Source: an uncultured Saprospiraceae bacterium | Lineage (GTDB): Bacteria; Bacteroidota; Bacteroidia; Chitinophagales; Saprospiraceae | Length of the DNA: 61,736 nt | Direction of reading: 5' to 3' | Assembly: GCA_937923345.1 (NCBI GenBank) | Contig: CAKZVJ010000033.1 | Coordinates: 1-61,736, forward strand | Shown: piece after piece, positions 1 to 9,978 of the stretch | Layout of the letters: every line of letters begins with the position of its first letter | Position numbering within the stretch: the first letter of the stretch is position 1 | Made by a program: the position numbers and the translations under genes | Notes under the pieces: generated by a model | Databases searched by the model: none | Told to the model about the DNA's origin: nothing | Seen by the model: the letters and a program-made list of their open reading frames with translations, nothing else

Positions 1-3000
1 ACTGTCGACCCTGTCAATGATGTGCCTGTATTGACTCCAGTTGTCATTACTCCTTTACCTGAAGATAGTGTGATTGTTATCTGTACTCCTTTTGCAGATC
101 CTGATATGGGCGACACTTTCACTTCTAGTGTGTGTGAGGAAGCCGATAATGGATCCACTACTACTGCTATCGTAAATGGCGAACTTTGTTTGACTTACGA
201 ACCAGACATGAATTTCAATGGATTGGATTCTATGTGCATCATGGTATGTGATCAGGTCGGAGCTTGCGATAGTACTATCGTTACTATTGAAGTGACTCCG
301 GTCAACGATCAGCCTGTTGCTGTGGATGATAATGTTGCGACGCAAGAAGATAATACTATCAGTATTGATGTTCAAGATAATGACTCTGATGTCGATGGCG
401 ATGACTTGACTACTTCTATTATCGGAACTAGTTCTCAAGGTGTCACTCCTACTGTCGAAGTTGATGGAAGCATTAGCTATACTCCACCTTTGGATTTTGT
501 AGGTACGGATACCATTACTTATGAAGTATGTGATAATGGCAATCCTGTGCTTTGCGATACTGCTATCGTTGTAGTCACTGTAGACCCTATCAATGATGTA
601 CCCGTATTGACTCCAGTTGTCATTACTCCTCTACCTGAAGATAGTGTGATTGTTATCTGTCCTCCTTTTGCAGATCCTGATATGGGCGACACTTTCACCT
701 CTAGTATTTGTGATGAGGCGGATAGTGGAACCTCTACTACTGCTATCGTAAATGGCGAACTTTGTTTGACTTACGAACCAGACATGAATTTCAATGGATT
801 GGATTCTATGTGCATCATGGTTTGTGATCAAGTTGGTGCTTGCGATAGTACTACCCTTACTATTGAAGTGACTCCGGTCAACGATCAACCTGTTGCTGTG
901 GATGATAATATTTCTACACAAGAAGATAATACTATCAATATTGATGTTCAAGATAACGACTCTGATGTCGATGGCGATGACTTGACTACTTCTATTATCG
1001 GAACTAGTACTCAAGGCATCACTCCTACTGTCGAAGTTGACGGAAGCATTAGCTATACCCCACCGATGGATTTTGTAGGTACTGATACTATTACTTATGA
1101 AGTATGTGATAATGGCAATCCTGTGCTTTGCGATACTGCAATCGTTGTCGTCACTGTCGATCCTATCAATGATGTGCCCGTATTAACTCCAGTTGTAATT
1201 ACTCCTTCACCTGAAGATAGTGTGATTGTTATCTGTACTCCTTTTGAAGATCCAGATATGAGCGACACTTTCACCTCTAGTATTTGTGAGGAAACCGATA
1301 ATGGAACCGCTACTACTGCTATCGTTAATGGTGAACTTTGTGTAACCTATGAACCAAACATGGATTTCAATGGATTGGATTCTATGTGCATCATGGTATG
1401 TGATCAAGTTGGAGCTTGCGATAGTACTACCCTTACTATTGAAGTGACTCCAGTCAACGATCAGCCTGTTGCTATGGATGATAGTGTTGCTACCCAAGAA
1501 GATAATGCTATCAGTATTGATGTTCAAGATAACGACTCCGATGTCGATGGCGATGATTTGACTACTTCTATTATCGGAACTAGTACTCAAGGTGTCACTC
1601 CTACTGTCGAAGTTGATGGAAGCATTAGCTATACTCCATCTTTGGATTTTGTAGGTATCGATACCATTACTTATGAAGTATGTGATAATGGCAATCCTGT
1701 TCTTTGCGATACTGCTATCGTTGTCGTCACTGTAGACCCTATCAATGATGTGCCCGTATTGACTCCAGTTATCATTACTCCTTTACCTGAGGATAGTGTG
1801 ATTGTTATTTGTACGCCTTTTGCAGATCCTGATATGGGAGACACTTTCACCTCTAGTGTGTGTGAAGAATCCGATAATGGAACCGCTACTACATCTATTG
1901 TAAATGGTGAGCTTTGTGTAAGCTATGAACCGGACGTGGATTTCAATGGATTGGATTCTATGTGCATCATGGTTTGTGATCAAGTCGGAGCTTGCGATAG
2001 TACTATCCTTACTATTGAAGTGACTCCGGTCAACGATCAGCCTGTTGCTGTGGATGATGTCGCCATAACAGTAGAAGATCAGTCTACCCCTGTAGATGTT
2101 CAACTGAATGACTCTGACGTAGATGGAGATATACTAAGCACAAGTGTTATCAATGTTAGCACTGGTCAAGCCATTGTATTTAATGCTGATAATATCCTTT
2201 ACATACCTGCGCCAAACTTTGTAGGTATAGATACAGTAACTTATCAAGTATGTGACAATGGAGCACCAGTGCTTTGTGATACTGCCATAGTACTAATATC
2301 AGTAGAGCCAGTAAATGACTCCCCTGTATTAACTCCGATTGACGTTACACCTGTTCTTGAAGATAGCATCAATGTTGTTTGTACTACATTTTCAGACATT
2401 GATATGGGAGATAGTTTTACATCTAACATTTGCAATGATGCAGAAAATGGATCAACCTCTATTTCAATTGAAAATGGGGAACTGTGCCTCACCTATGAAC
2501 CTAACAAAGACTTCAATGGTATTGATTCAATTTGCATAATGGTTTGCGATCAATCTGGAGCTTGTGATAGTACTACTGTTACGTTTGAAGTAACACCAGT
2601 AAATGATAGTCCTATTGCCCTTGATGATAATGAATCTCTAGTAAACTCTAGTGAAACTGTGATTGACGTACAAGCCAATGATTTTGATGTCGATGGTGAT
2701 GTGCTAACTACAACTATTCTAAACCTAGCATCTATACAAGGTACAGCCCTAGTATTAAATGGGGATAGTATTTCGTATTCAGCACCTTTAAACTATGAAG
2801 AGATTGACACAATAGTATATCAAGTTTGCGATAGTGCAAGTCCAACTCTCTGTGATACTGCCGTAGTAATTATAGAAGTTGAACTAGATATTTGTCAGAT
2901 ACTTGAAAATGAGCCAAGTCATCCAATAGGTGAAGAAGACTATGATGGTGGCGGGGTAAGCAATGCCACAGAATGTGAGAACGGTAATGACCCTAAAAAC

Positions 3001-5511
3001 GATAGTGATGATCTTGCTATCTTAGAAGGATTTGTTTGGGTGGACACCAATAGTGATGGAATACAAGATCCAGAAGAAGCTGGCGAAGAAAATGTAACCG
3101 TATACCTAATTGATAGAGCTGATGAATTTGATTCAGGCAACCCTACCAGACAGGCAAACGGAGATACATTAGATGTGACTTTAACCGACATTAATGGAAA
3201 GTTTACTTTCATTGATGTAGAAAGTGGTCTATATCAAGTTGCGTTTGACGCTTCTACGAGCTTGTATGGTGACGACTACAATTATACCATTCAAGATCAG
3301 GGTTTAGAGATTGAAGATAGCGACGCAAATTCTTCTGGAACAACTGACATATTTGATTTTGACGCTGGCGATCCAATGGGGTCTTCTATTTCTGCAGGAC
3401 TTTCTCTACAACCTAGAGTTGGAAACGTTATATGGATTAATCAGGCCTACGAAAATGAAGATGGCTATATCGAAGTTAATATGTCTATCGGTGTTAGAAA
3501 TACTGGAGTAGTACCATTGACGGATGTTGCTTTGTCAAATGATATGTCTCATTTAGAATCAGGTTTTATAGGAATAAAAAATCAACCTAGCATCGCGAGT
3601 TCAAGTGTATTGAACCCACCTCAAGTTAATTCAAACTATGACGGTATCAATAGTCTAGAAATTTTTGCCCCAGCTAGTAATGTAAGATTAGAAATAGAAG
3701 AAGAAGTTACTATTTCATTAACTGCAATATTCGACCCTCAAGAGATCGAATTCCCAGTGATGGTACAGTCTTCAGTAAACGCAATCGGTAGAGATAAAAA
3801 TGGAGAGCCATTTACAGATATAAGCGGTGCTACAAAGATGGCGTTAGATTTATCTGATTCTGGACAGCTTTATGAAGATACCAATTCTGGTGAACCAGGA
3901 GATACTGGTTCATCTGACGATGGTACTTCAATAAATTGCTTTGATGCTAAGCTTGAAATAGTTGGAAATGACAATGTACTTTGTATTGGTGATGAAGTCA
4001 CATTAGAAGTTAACTCATCATTTAAGAGTGTAAGTTATAAATGGACAATAATGGGCGAAGATGAGATTATTTCCACTTCGAATGAAAACACCTTCTTTCC
4101 AGGTCAGTCTACAACTTATGTGGTGACAGCATCATCGGACCATAATACATGTTTGTTTAATGCAAGAGATACAGTAGAAGTAATAGTAAGTGATGCCTTG
4201 AGTGCAAACATTACTAACAATGGTACAGACTGTAATGCTCAAGGTGCATCAATAGAGTTGAACAGTAACTTAAGTGGCGGAACGGCTCCATTTGTGTACC
4301 AATGGACTGGACCTAATGGGTTTATTTCAACACAAGCAAGCCCTTCACTTATATTAAACGATGAGGAAGTTAATGGAATATATACAGTTGAAATTCGAGA
4401 TGCGAATGGATGTACCCTTAGTGGAGAAACTACGCTTGACATTAAATTCACTCCGGATGATCCAGATGTATTTACAGAACAAGCAGTTTGTGAAGGTAGT
4501 GACATTATCCTAAGTGTTAATAATCCGAACCCAGAACAACTGTATAGATGGTATAGAAGCACAGACAATAGTGAAGTTGGACAAGGTGCATTACTAACTA
4601 TTCCAAATGCTACCCAAAGTGAAGAGGGAGGATACTATGTGACAGCTAATACAAGTAGCTGCTCTTCGAATAACTCTAACATTGTTGACGTGGTGGTTGA
4701 TGAACATTCGAGTGAAATAGCCATTGCCGGCACTGATGAGTTTGTTTGTGAAGATAACTTTACACTTACTGCGTCACCAATCAATATTGGAGAAGGTAGA
4801 TGGGTAAATATCAATACTACCGCAACATTATTGAGTCCAAATGAATCACAAACAGTGGTAACTGGTCTTCAGGTTGGTGAAAATCAATTTGCTTGGCATG
4901 TCAGCAATGGAGCATGTGTAGATACTTCTATTGATACCATCAATATCACTTATGACTTAACACCTACTGCGCAAGATGACATTTATGCGACTGAGCTTAA
5001 TCAAACGTTAGTTGAAAACGTCCTAGACAATGATTCACCTAATACAAAAGAATTTACCTTAAGCAGCTTTGTAGAGCCGCAAAATGGAGAACTTGAATTA
5101 GATAATGATGGTGTATTTAGATACACTCCAAATCCAAACTTTGTTGGAACGGATAGCTATCAATATGAATTGTGCCATCTTTATTGTCCAGACAAATGTG
5201 TTGAGGCCACTGTGTTCATTACAATTGGTGAAAATGCAGAATGTTTCGCTCCTACTATAATGACTCCCAATGAAGATGGTATCAATGATACATTTGTAAT
5301 TCCTTGCCTCAATAATTTTACAGATAGCCACATGTGCATATTCAATAGATGGGGTGATGAAGTATTTAGTGTTGCGGACTACAAGAACGACTGGGATGGT
5401 ACAAATCAGTTCAACGGAGAAACATTACCGAGTGGCACCTACTTCTATCAACTAAGAGTGAACGATGGAAATGACACTGTAATGGCTGGATACATTTATG
5501 TACAGCGATAA
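1..5511 (+). CDS. Giant repeat adhesin with T9SS type B C-terminal domain (5' partial)
   Basis: The reading frame is open from base 1, so this is the last 1,836 residues of a larger secreted surface protein. The N-terminal two thirds are repeated pairs of about 95-residue Ig/cadherin-like folds; one fold begins around VPVLTPVVITP, the other carries QPVAVDD, DNDSDVDGDDL and FVGTDTITYEVCD. A calcium-binding-like DYDGGG...NDPKNDSDD stretch and an SdrD-B-like domain (bases about 3010-3410) follow, then more Ig-like modules and a last cadherin-like fold (about 4970-5230). The end, from CFAPTIMTPNEDGINDTF to the stop, matches the gliding-motility type B sorting domain: a NEDGINDTF motif, FNRWG and a PSGTYFYQL strand. 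Families of this kind are exported by T9SS and act in adhesion or gliding. The PorP/SprF-like gene lies 44 bases downstream, as expected for a type B substrate. The start lies outside the window. Confidence 0.93.
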   Translation, partial: TVDPVNDVPVLTPVVITPLPEDSVIVICTPFADPDMGDTFTSSVCEEADNGSTTTAIVNGELCLTYEPDMNFNGLDSMCIMVCDQVGACDSTIVTIEVTPVNDQPVAVDDNVATQEDNTISIDVQDNDSDVDGDDLTTSIIGTSSQGVTPTVEVDGSISYTPPLDFVGTDTITYEVCDNGNPVLCDTAIVVVTVDPINDVPVLTPVVITPLPEDSVIVICPPFADPDMGDTFTSSICDEADSGTSTTAIVNGELCLTYEPDMNFNGLDSMCIMVCDQVGACDSTTLTIEVTPVNDQPVAVDDNISTQEDNTINIDVQDNDSDVDGDDLTTSIIGTSTQGITPTVEVDGSISYTPPMDFVGTDTITYEVCDNGNPVLCDTAIVVVTVDPINDVPVLTPVVITPSPEDSVIVICTPFEDPDMSDTFTSSICEETDNGTATTAIVNGELCVTYEPNMDFNGLDSMCIMVCDQVGACDSTTLTIEVTPVNDQPVAMDDSVATQEDNAISIDVQDNDSDVDGDDLTTSIIGTSTQGVTPTVEVDGSISYTPSLDFVGIDTITYEVCDNGNPVLCDTAIVVVTVDPINDVPVLTPVIITPLPEDSVIVICTPFADPDMGDTFTSSVCEESDNGTATTSIVNGELCVSYEPDVDFNGLDSMCIMVCDQVGACDSTILTIEVTPVNDQPVAVDDVAITVEDQSTPVDVQLNDSDVDGDILSTSVINVSTGQAIVFNADNILYIPAPNFVGIDTVTYQVCDNGAPVLCDTAIVLISVEPVNDSPVLTPIDVTPVLEDSINVVCTTFSDIDMGDSFTSNICNDAENGSTSISIENGELCLTYEPNKDFNGIDSICIMVCDQSGACDSTTVTFEVTPVNDSPIALDDNESLVNSSETVIDVQANDFDVDGDVLTTTILNLASIQGTALVLNGDSISYSAPLNYEEIDTIVYQVCDSASPTLCDTAVVIIEVELDICQILENEPSHPIGEEDYDGGGVSNATECENGNDPKNDSDDLAILEGFVWVDTNSDGIQDPEEAGEENVTVYLIDRADEFDSGNPTRQANGDTLDVTLTDINGKFTFIDVESGLYQVAFDASTSLYGDDYNYTIQDQGLEIEDSDANSSGTTDIFDFDAGDPMGSSISAGLSLQPRVGNVIWINQAYENEDGYIEVNMSIGVRNTGVVPLTDVALSNDMSHLESGFIGIKNQPSIASSSVLNPPQVNSNYDGINSLEIFAPASNVRLEIEEEVTISLTAIFDPQEIEFPVMVQSSVNAIGRDKNGEPFTDISGATKMALDLSDSGQLYEDTNSGEPGDTGSSDDGTSINCFDAKLEIVGNDNVLCIGDEVTLEVNSSFKSVSYKWTIMGEDEIISTSNENTFFPGQSTTYVVTASSDHNTCLFNARDTVEVIVSDALSANITNNGTDCNAQGASIELNSNLSGGTAPFVYQWTGPNGFISTQASPSLILNDEEVNGIYTVEIRDANGCTLSGETTLDIKFTPDDPDVFTEQAVCEGSDIILSVNNPNPEQLYRWYRSTDNSEVGQGALLTIPNATQSEEGGYYVTANTSSCSSNNSNIVDVVVDEHSSEIAIAGTDEFVCEDNFTLTASPINIGEGRWVNINTTATLLSPNESQTVVTGLQVGENQFAWHVSNGACVDTSIDTINITYDLTPTAQDDIYATELNQTLVENVLDNDSPNTKEFTLSSFVEPQNGELELDNDGVFRYTPNPNFVGTDSYQYELCHLYCPDKCVEATVFITIGENAECFAPTIMTPNEDGINDTFVIPCLNNFTDSHMCIFNRWGDEVFSVADYKNDWDGTNQFNGETLPSGTYFYQLRVNDGNDTVMAGYIYVQR
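25..2322 (+). repeat. Tandem 576-bp coding repeats in the adhesin
   Basis: The phrase encoding VPVLTP recurs at bases 25, 601, 1177 and 1753, exactly 576 bases apart, and again at 2323 after 570. Units 1-3 and the first half of unit 4 are nearly identical even at silent positions; the second half of unit 4 and unit 5 have diverged. Each unit encodes 192 residues, two Ig-like folds. The silent-site identity points to recent duplication or gene conversion. Confidence 0.95.
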
Positions 5512-5555
5512 TTTCAAATTAACTAAAATTTAATAGAATTCTTAAATCAATAAAA

Positions 5556-6509
5556 ATGATAAAAAAGTTAAATATATCAGTCATTTTAATGCTATTCACC
5601 CTGTTGAGCCTAGAGGCTCAGCAGGATGCACAGTACACTCAATGGATGTTCAACAAATTGAGTATTAATCCTGGATATGCCGTAAGTGGGGAACACAGCT
5701 GCTTTTCTGGACTACACAGATCTCAATGGGTAGGTTTAGAAGGAGCTCCAATAAATCAATCCTTTAATGCTAGAGTACCCATACAGGGAAAAAACATTGG
5801 CGTTGGTCTATCCGTTAATCATGATATTATTGGCCCCACAAATTCATGGACCGTAAGCGGAATCTATGCTTATAAATTTGATTTCGGTAAGGGTAAAAAA
5901 CTTGGAATAGGTCTTCAAGCAACTGCAAGAAATTACCGTATCAATTTTTCAGAAACTAGCGCGATTACACCAGGTGATGGTACAATACCTACTACGGACC
6001 AAGCTCGAATAATGCCAAATTTTGGGGCAGGATTATATTATTATACTCCTAAATACTACGTAGGCATTTCTGCTCCAAGACTATTAGAAAACGACTTAAC
6101 ACTCTTCAATACCAATCTAACTAGTTCAGATTTTTCTAGGGAGGAGATACATGCCTATCTTATGACAGGTGCAGTAATTACTTTAAATGATATACTTAAG
6201 CTAAAGCCGTCATTATTAGTAAAATATGTAAAAGATGCTCCGATAGACTTTGATTTACATACGAGCGTAATTTTTTACGACGCGTTTTGGGCAGGACTCA
6301 CCTATCGCATAGGTGGCTTCGATGGAAGCCTAGGAGAATCCCTTGACTTAGTACTTCAAGTTCAAATAAATAGACAAATTCGATTAGGTTTTGCATATGA
6401 CTATTCTCTAAGCAAAATTAGAGATACCAATAGTGGAACTTTTGAACTTGTATTGGACTACTGTCTAAAGCCTGATAATGTAAATCTAACTAACCCTAGA
6501 TTCTTTTAA
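5556..6509 (+). CDS. PorP/SprF family T9SS outer-membrane protein
   Basis: The 317-residue product has a signal peptide (residues 1-21, ending LSLEAQ) followed by the family opening QDAQYTQWMFNKLSINPGYA and alternating beta-strand, glycine-rich sequence typical of an outer-membrane barrel. PorP/SprF proteins assist secretion or surface attachment of T9SS substrates with type B C-terminal domains; SprF for SprB in Flavobacterium is the known example. It sits 44 bases after the adhesin and 18 bases before an OmpA/PD40 gene, so the three probably form one transcript. I infer that its client is the upstream adhesin. Many paralogues usually exist per genome, so a specific symbol is not justified. 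Confidence 0.92.
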   Translation: MIKKLNISVILMLFTLLSLEAQQDAQYTQWMFNKLSINPGYAVSGEHSCFSGLHRSQWVGLEGAPINQSFNARVPIQGKNIGVGLSVNHDIIGPTNSWTVSGIYAYKFDFGKGKKLGIGLQATARNYRINFSETSAITPGDGTIPTTDQARIMPNFGAGLYYYTPKYYVGISAPRLLENDLTLFNTNLTSSDFSREEIHAYLMTGAVITLNDILKLKPSLLVKYVKDAPIDFDLHTSVIFYDAFWAGLTYRIGGFDGSLGESLDLVLQVQINRQIRLGFAYDYSLSKIRDTNSGTFELVLDYCLKPDNVNLTNPRFF

Positions 6510-6527
6510 TTTCAAACCCATTAGAAC

Positions 6528-8663
6528 ATGAAAAATATCAAAAAAATCATCTCAGCATTGTTTGTGCTGCTTATCTCTGGATATACTATGGGACAAAGTA
6601 ACAAAACTGCGCTTAGCGTATACAAAAAACATGGATACAGAGCTTCTATACCTTTGCTAGAAAAATCAGCAGCAAACTCAATTGAAAACAAAGAAAAAAT
6701 TGCTAACAGCTATCGACTCAATCATGATACCGAAAATGCCGAAATATGGTATCAGCAAATAATAGACAATACCTCTGACCCTATTCATTATCTCCATTAT
6801 GCGCAGGTACTACAAAGTAATGAAAAATTTGCTCTTGCAGATCAATATTATTCGATGTATGAGCAAGAAACGGGTGATGCAAGATTTACTGATCGTAAAA
6901 CCATTACAGGAGTTGATAAACAGAATACAAATAATCATTCTGTAAGGGTTAAAAATATCCCAGAAATTAATTCAGAAAAAATAGAATATAGTCCATATTA
7001 TTTTGAAGATCAGCTAATCTTTCTCTCAAATAGATTTGATAAACATTTATCAACAGGGATTGCTGATTTATGGACAGATGATAATTTTATGTCGATTTGG
7101 ACAGCTAAGATAAGCGAAGATGGCTCTTTAGGTACTCCTGCTCCATTGTCTATGAAACTAAATTCTAAATACAACGAAGGCCCTGCTTGTATCAGTAGAG
7201 ATGGTGATAAAATCTTTTTTACTAGGAATAATTATCATAATGGAAAGAGAAAAAATAATTCAGAAGGGGTAATGAAATTATCTATTTATAGTTCTGTTAA
7301 AAAAGGAAATGACTGGAGCGAACCAAAGTCCATTAATTTAAATACGGAAGAATACGATGAAGCACATCCTAGTATCAGTTACAATGGAGATCGTCTTATC
7401 TTTAGTTCTGATCGTAAAGGTGGATTTGGAGGCATGGATCTTTACTATAGTGATTTTGTAAATGGAAGTTGGAGAGAACCAATAAATCTAGGCCCTGAAA
7501 TTAATACTCCAGGAAATGATGTATTCCCTTATATTCATAAAGATGGTACTCTTTATTATGCATCTAATGGAAGATTGGGATACGGAGGTTTGGATTTATA
7601 TCAAGCGAAGAAAGATGAGAATAAAGATTGGACCCAAGTTACCAATATGGGTGCTCCATTTAATTCTCCTAAAGATGATTTTGCGATGGTGATGAATGAA
7701 TCAAAAACAGAAGGATTTCTCAGTTCAGCTAGACTAGGCGGATTAGGTAAGGATGACATTTACTCTTTTCAAAGCGAGCAGCCAATAGACGCCTTTCAAA
7801 CAAAAGGTAAAAAAGATACGCCTACTACTATAGTCAAGGCTAAGATAAGTGTTCCACAAAATGAATCAAAAACAATACAAACAGAATTGGCATCAGAGGA
7901 TACAAAATTAAGTAGTACACATAAAGTAAAATCTCCAGAGCTATCCATGGATAATACTTCCGACTCAAATAGTGATCGGGTACAAAGTAGTATTACATCA
8001 GAATTAAAGTCTGATATCACTAAAACATCAAATAGCGATTTGAATACTGCAAAAGAACTAAATCTAGACGCATCAAGCGATAGTGATATAACTGAGGATA
8101 AGAGTAATACAAATAACAACAATGCCTTGGTAAAAGCTAATACCTTAGAAGACAATTCATTAACCAGAAACAAAATCAATAGCTCAAGAGGTAAAGAAGA
8201 AGATAAATCTAACAAGGCAGACATAATAGAGTTACCCTATGTGTACTATGATTTCAATTCATCTTATCTGAGAAATGATGTAAAAGATAATTTTTCAAAT
8301 GTGATTAGTTTTATGAAGGAAAACCCTAATATAAAAATTGAATTAAGATCACATTCTGATTCTAGAGGAAGTGCCTCATATAATTTGATGTTATCGCAAA
8401 AAAGAGCAGAATCATTAGTAAAGTATTTAATTGCGCAAGGAATCGATTCTGAAAGGTTAGTTGCCAAAGGATATGGAGAAACTCAGCTCAAAAACAAATG
8501 CGGTGACTACAGTAATTGTTCTGAAGAAGAACATCAGTCCAATCGAAGAACAGAGATTCGAATAATCGGGAACAATGAAAACACAATGGTAATCAAACAA
8601 CTAAATAATCCACCTCAAAAAGTAGACAAAGCAAACCCAAATAGAAAATGGGACTGGAATTAA
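6528..8663 (+). CDS. OmpA-family protein with TPR and PD40 beta-propeller (PorE-like)
   Basis: The 711-residue protein has a signal peptide (1-22, GYTMGQ), a TPR-like helical region (about 25-130), and a WD40-like PD40 propeller (about 150-415) with repeated ISRDGDKIFF, ISYNGDRLIFSS and IHKDGTLYYAS strands. A low-complexity Ser/Asp/Asn/Lys linker (about 420-560) leads to a C-terminal OmpA peptidoglycan-binding domain (about 568-680; YYDFNSSYLR, HSDSRGS, SQKRAESL, GYGE, NRRTEIRI). This resembles the T9SS component PorE, but without an obvious carboxypeptidase-regulatory domain. Such proteins are thought to tie outer-membrane T9SS parts or adhesins to the cell wall. Last gene of the adhesin cassette; a terminator hairpin follows. 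Confidence 0.9.
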   Translation: MKNIKKIISALFVLLISGYTMGQSNKTALSVYKKHGYRASIPLLEKSAANSIENKEKIANSYRLNHDTENAEIWYQQIIDNTSDPIHYLHYAQVLQSNEKFALADQYYSMYEQETGDARFTDRKTITGVDKQNTNNHSVRVKNIPEINSEKIEYSPYYFEDQLIFLSNRFDKHLSTGIADLWTDDNFMSIWTAKISEDGSLGTPAPLSMKLNSKYNEGPACISRDGDKIFFTRNNYHNGKRKNNSEGVMKLSIYSSVKKGNDWSEPKSINLNTEEYDEAHPSISYNGDRLIFSSDRKGGFGGMDLYYSDFVNGSWREPINLGPEINTPGNDVFPYIHKDGTLYYASNGRLGYGGLDLYQAKKDENKDWTQVTNMGAPFNSPKDDFAMVMNESKTEGFLSSARLGGLGKDDIYSFQSEQPIDAFQTKGKKDTPTTIVKAKISVPQNESKTIQTELASEDTKLSSTHKVKSPELSMDNTSDSNSDRVQSSITSELKSDITKTSNSDLNTAKELNLDASSDSDITEDKSNTNNNNALVKANTLEDNSLTRNKINSSRGKEEDKSNKADIIELPYVYYDFNSSYLRNDVKDNFSNVISFMKENPNIKIELRSHSDSRGSASYNLMLSQKRAESLVKYLIAQGIDSERLVAKGYGETQLKNKCGDYSNCSEEEHQSNRRTEIRIIGNNENTMVIKQLNNPPQKVDKANPNRKWDWN

Positions 8664-8692
8664 AAACTTGTAATTATATGCTCAAATATTTA

Positions 8693-8728
8693 CAAAATCC
8701 AAGATTTTTTTCTTGGGTTTTGTTTTTA
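8693..8728 (+). terminator. Rho-independent terminator of the adhesin cassette
   Basis: A stem AAAATCCAAGA / TCTTGGGTTTT with a T-rich loop is followed by TGTTTTT. It begins 30 bases after the stop of the OmpA/PD40 gene. Confidence 0.8.
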
Positions 8729-8839
8729 ATTTCCTTCAATGAAGATAATACAGAAGTATAATATTATCACAGGCTTTAGAGTCTAATCTAAAGTCTTTCT
8801 ACCTGCAATTCATGAATGTCAATATAAGACCCTAGTAAT

Positions 8840-9385
8840 CTATTTTTCAGAAAAATCACAATTCACTAGAACATAGGTCTTATCAGTAGTATTTTCTATT
8901 TCTTCCATCCACATCAGCGCTTGACTCTTATTGAGATTACCCGCAAACCTTGAATAAAAAACCACAAAAGTCTTGTCTTCTATAGAGACTTCTTTTCCCT
9001 CTATACTGTATAAATTTTCCTTTATCTCTCTTATGATATAAGTCGAATCCACCTGCGAAACAAAGTTATTTGCTTCTACTTTCTTTATGAGCTTATAGCC
9101 ATCTGCACAGCTCACAATAGGGTACTCATATAACTCTCCGTTATCCGCGTACATTAGGGAAGGAATTCTCCTGGAAGTGAAAGAAGGCGCCGAGCCCTCC
9201 GCGTAATGACTTATCCTAAAGATATCGCCCTCATGATCAAATATTTTTTTCGTGTATTTTATAACCTCAGCATCGGATTTGTACTCTGGGGGATGAGCGC
9301 CTACTAAAAGCATAATCACTTTAGTGCAAGAGAAGGTACTAAGTAAAATTAGTGCCAGAAAGGCAAGTAACAGTCTTGATTTCAT
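8840..9385 (-). CDS. Hypothetical lipoprotein
   Basis: The product is 181 residues from the ATG at 9385. I prefer this start to one 25 codons upstream because MKSRLLLAFLALILLSTFSC is a clean lipoprotein signal with the acceptor Cys at residue 20. The mature part has no motif I recognise; it is mixed alpha/beta, ends in a strand-rich TYVLVNCDFSEK, and contains YKLIKKVEANNFVSQVDSTY. It is monocistronic, reading towards the adhesin cassette terminator. A minus-strand gene remnant lies upstream of it. Envelope location is inferred; function is unknown. Confidence 0.7.
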   Translation of the reverse strand: MKSRLLLAFLALILLSTFSCTKVIMLLVGAHPPEYKSDAEVIKYTKKIFDHEGDIFRISHYAEGSAPSFTSRRIPSLMYADNGELYEYPIVSCADGYKLIKKVEANNFVSQVDSTYIIREIKENLYSIEGKEVSIEDKTFVVFYSRFAGNLNKSQALMWMEEIENTTDKTYVLVNCDFSEK

Positions 9386-9454
9386 TGATTGGCTTATTCT
9401 AATTTGGTTTGTATTCGGTTTCAAAAATAACATAAGTAGTAGACTTGACACAAA

Positions 9455-9500
9455 AAACAAAGCCCCAACTTCTTTTCAGAAATTAGGGCTTTGAAGAAAA
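9455..9500 (-). terminator. Terminator of the decayed minus-strand gene
   Basis: Read on the minus strand, AAAGCCC and GGGCTTT flank a 16-20 base loop and are followed by GTTTTTTGTG. It lies 40 bases beyond the stop codon at 9540 of the pseudogene fragment, so it probably belonged to that gene. Confidence 0.65.
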
Positions 9501-9539
9501 TGAATGAGTAAATTCTTTTTAATAAATGAAAATATTCAG

Positions 9540-9668
9540 TTAGAATGCTACGATACCTTGAACATTATTTACTGGTAGGTCACCAGTTTGTACTTCTACT
9601 AGATTAAGTGTAGCACCATTGATTTAGTATACTGAAATGGCCCCTGTCAGACCTTGAAGCTGGTATAT
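9540..9668 (-). pseudogene. C-terminal remnant of a degraded gene
   Basis: On the minus strand a coherent reading frame runs GIYQLQGLTGAISVY, stop, INGATLNLVEVQTGDLP, VNNVQGIVAF, stop at 9540. One internal TAA interrupts it. An intact terminator follows. Upstream, the frame runs straight into the 163-bp palindrome, and no longer ORF continues. I read this as the last 40 or so codons of a lost protein gene. The family is not recognisable. The alternative is chance, given the short length. Confidence 0.4.
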
Positions 9669-9828
9669 ACCCTTCGGAAAATGGTTTGGGACTTTTCTAC
9701 TTTTTATTATGGGCAATCCCTGCGTTAAAAATTTGCTGTGATACACTGGCATCGAAGCAAATTTTTGCCTTGGCCTTACCCATAATAAAGTCGTATAAAT
9801 TATCCCAGACCAAATTACGAAGGGTATA
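9666..9828. repeat. 163-bp long imperfect palindrome
   Basis: The left arm starts TATACCCTTCGGAAAATGG and the right arm is its imperfect reverse complement ending CCAAATTACGAAGGGTATA. Pairing continues through TTATTATGGG / CCCATAATAA and AAAAATTTGCT / AGCAAATTTTT to an 18-base loop, so the whole stretch could fold as one hairpin. It contains no ORF. It looks like a MITE- or REP-type non-autonomous element inserted into or next to the decayed gene. No second copy was noticed in this window. Confidence 0.8.
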
Positions 9829-9978
9829 AATGATTGCTATCATCAGAAATCCACTTATCAATCCATCCTAAAGTAGTAGCAAGATAAAAAAATCAAATTC
9901 CTATCTTTATTATACGAGTATGCCTATTTTTATGCATCCTTATTTTTAAAACTAGCGCATACCCAAAAATAAAAATCA

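Noticed and set aside
55-2103. Four minus-strand open frames of about 100-127 codons inside the adhesin repeats
   Set aside because: They recur once per repeat unit because the DNA repeats and sit antisense to a well-supported coding frame. They have no signal or family likeness.
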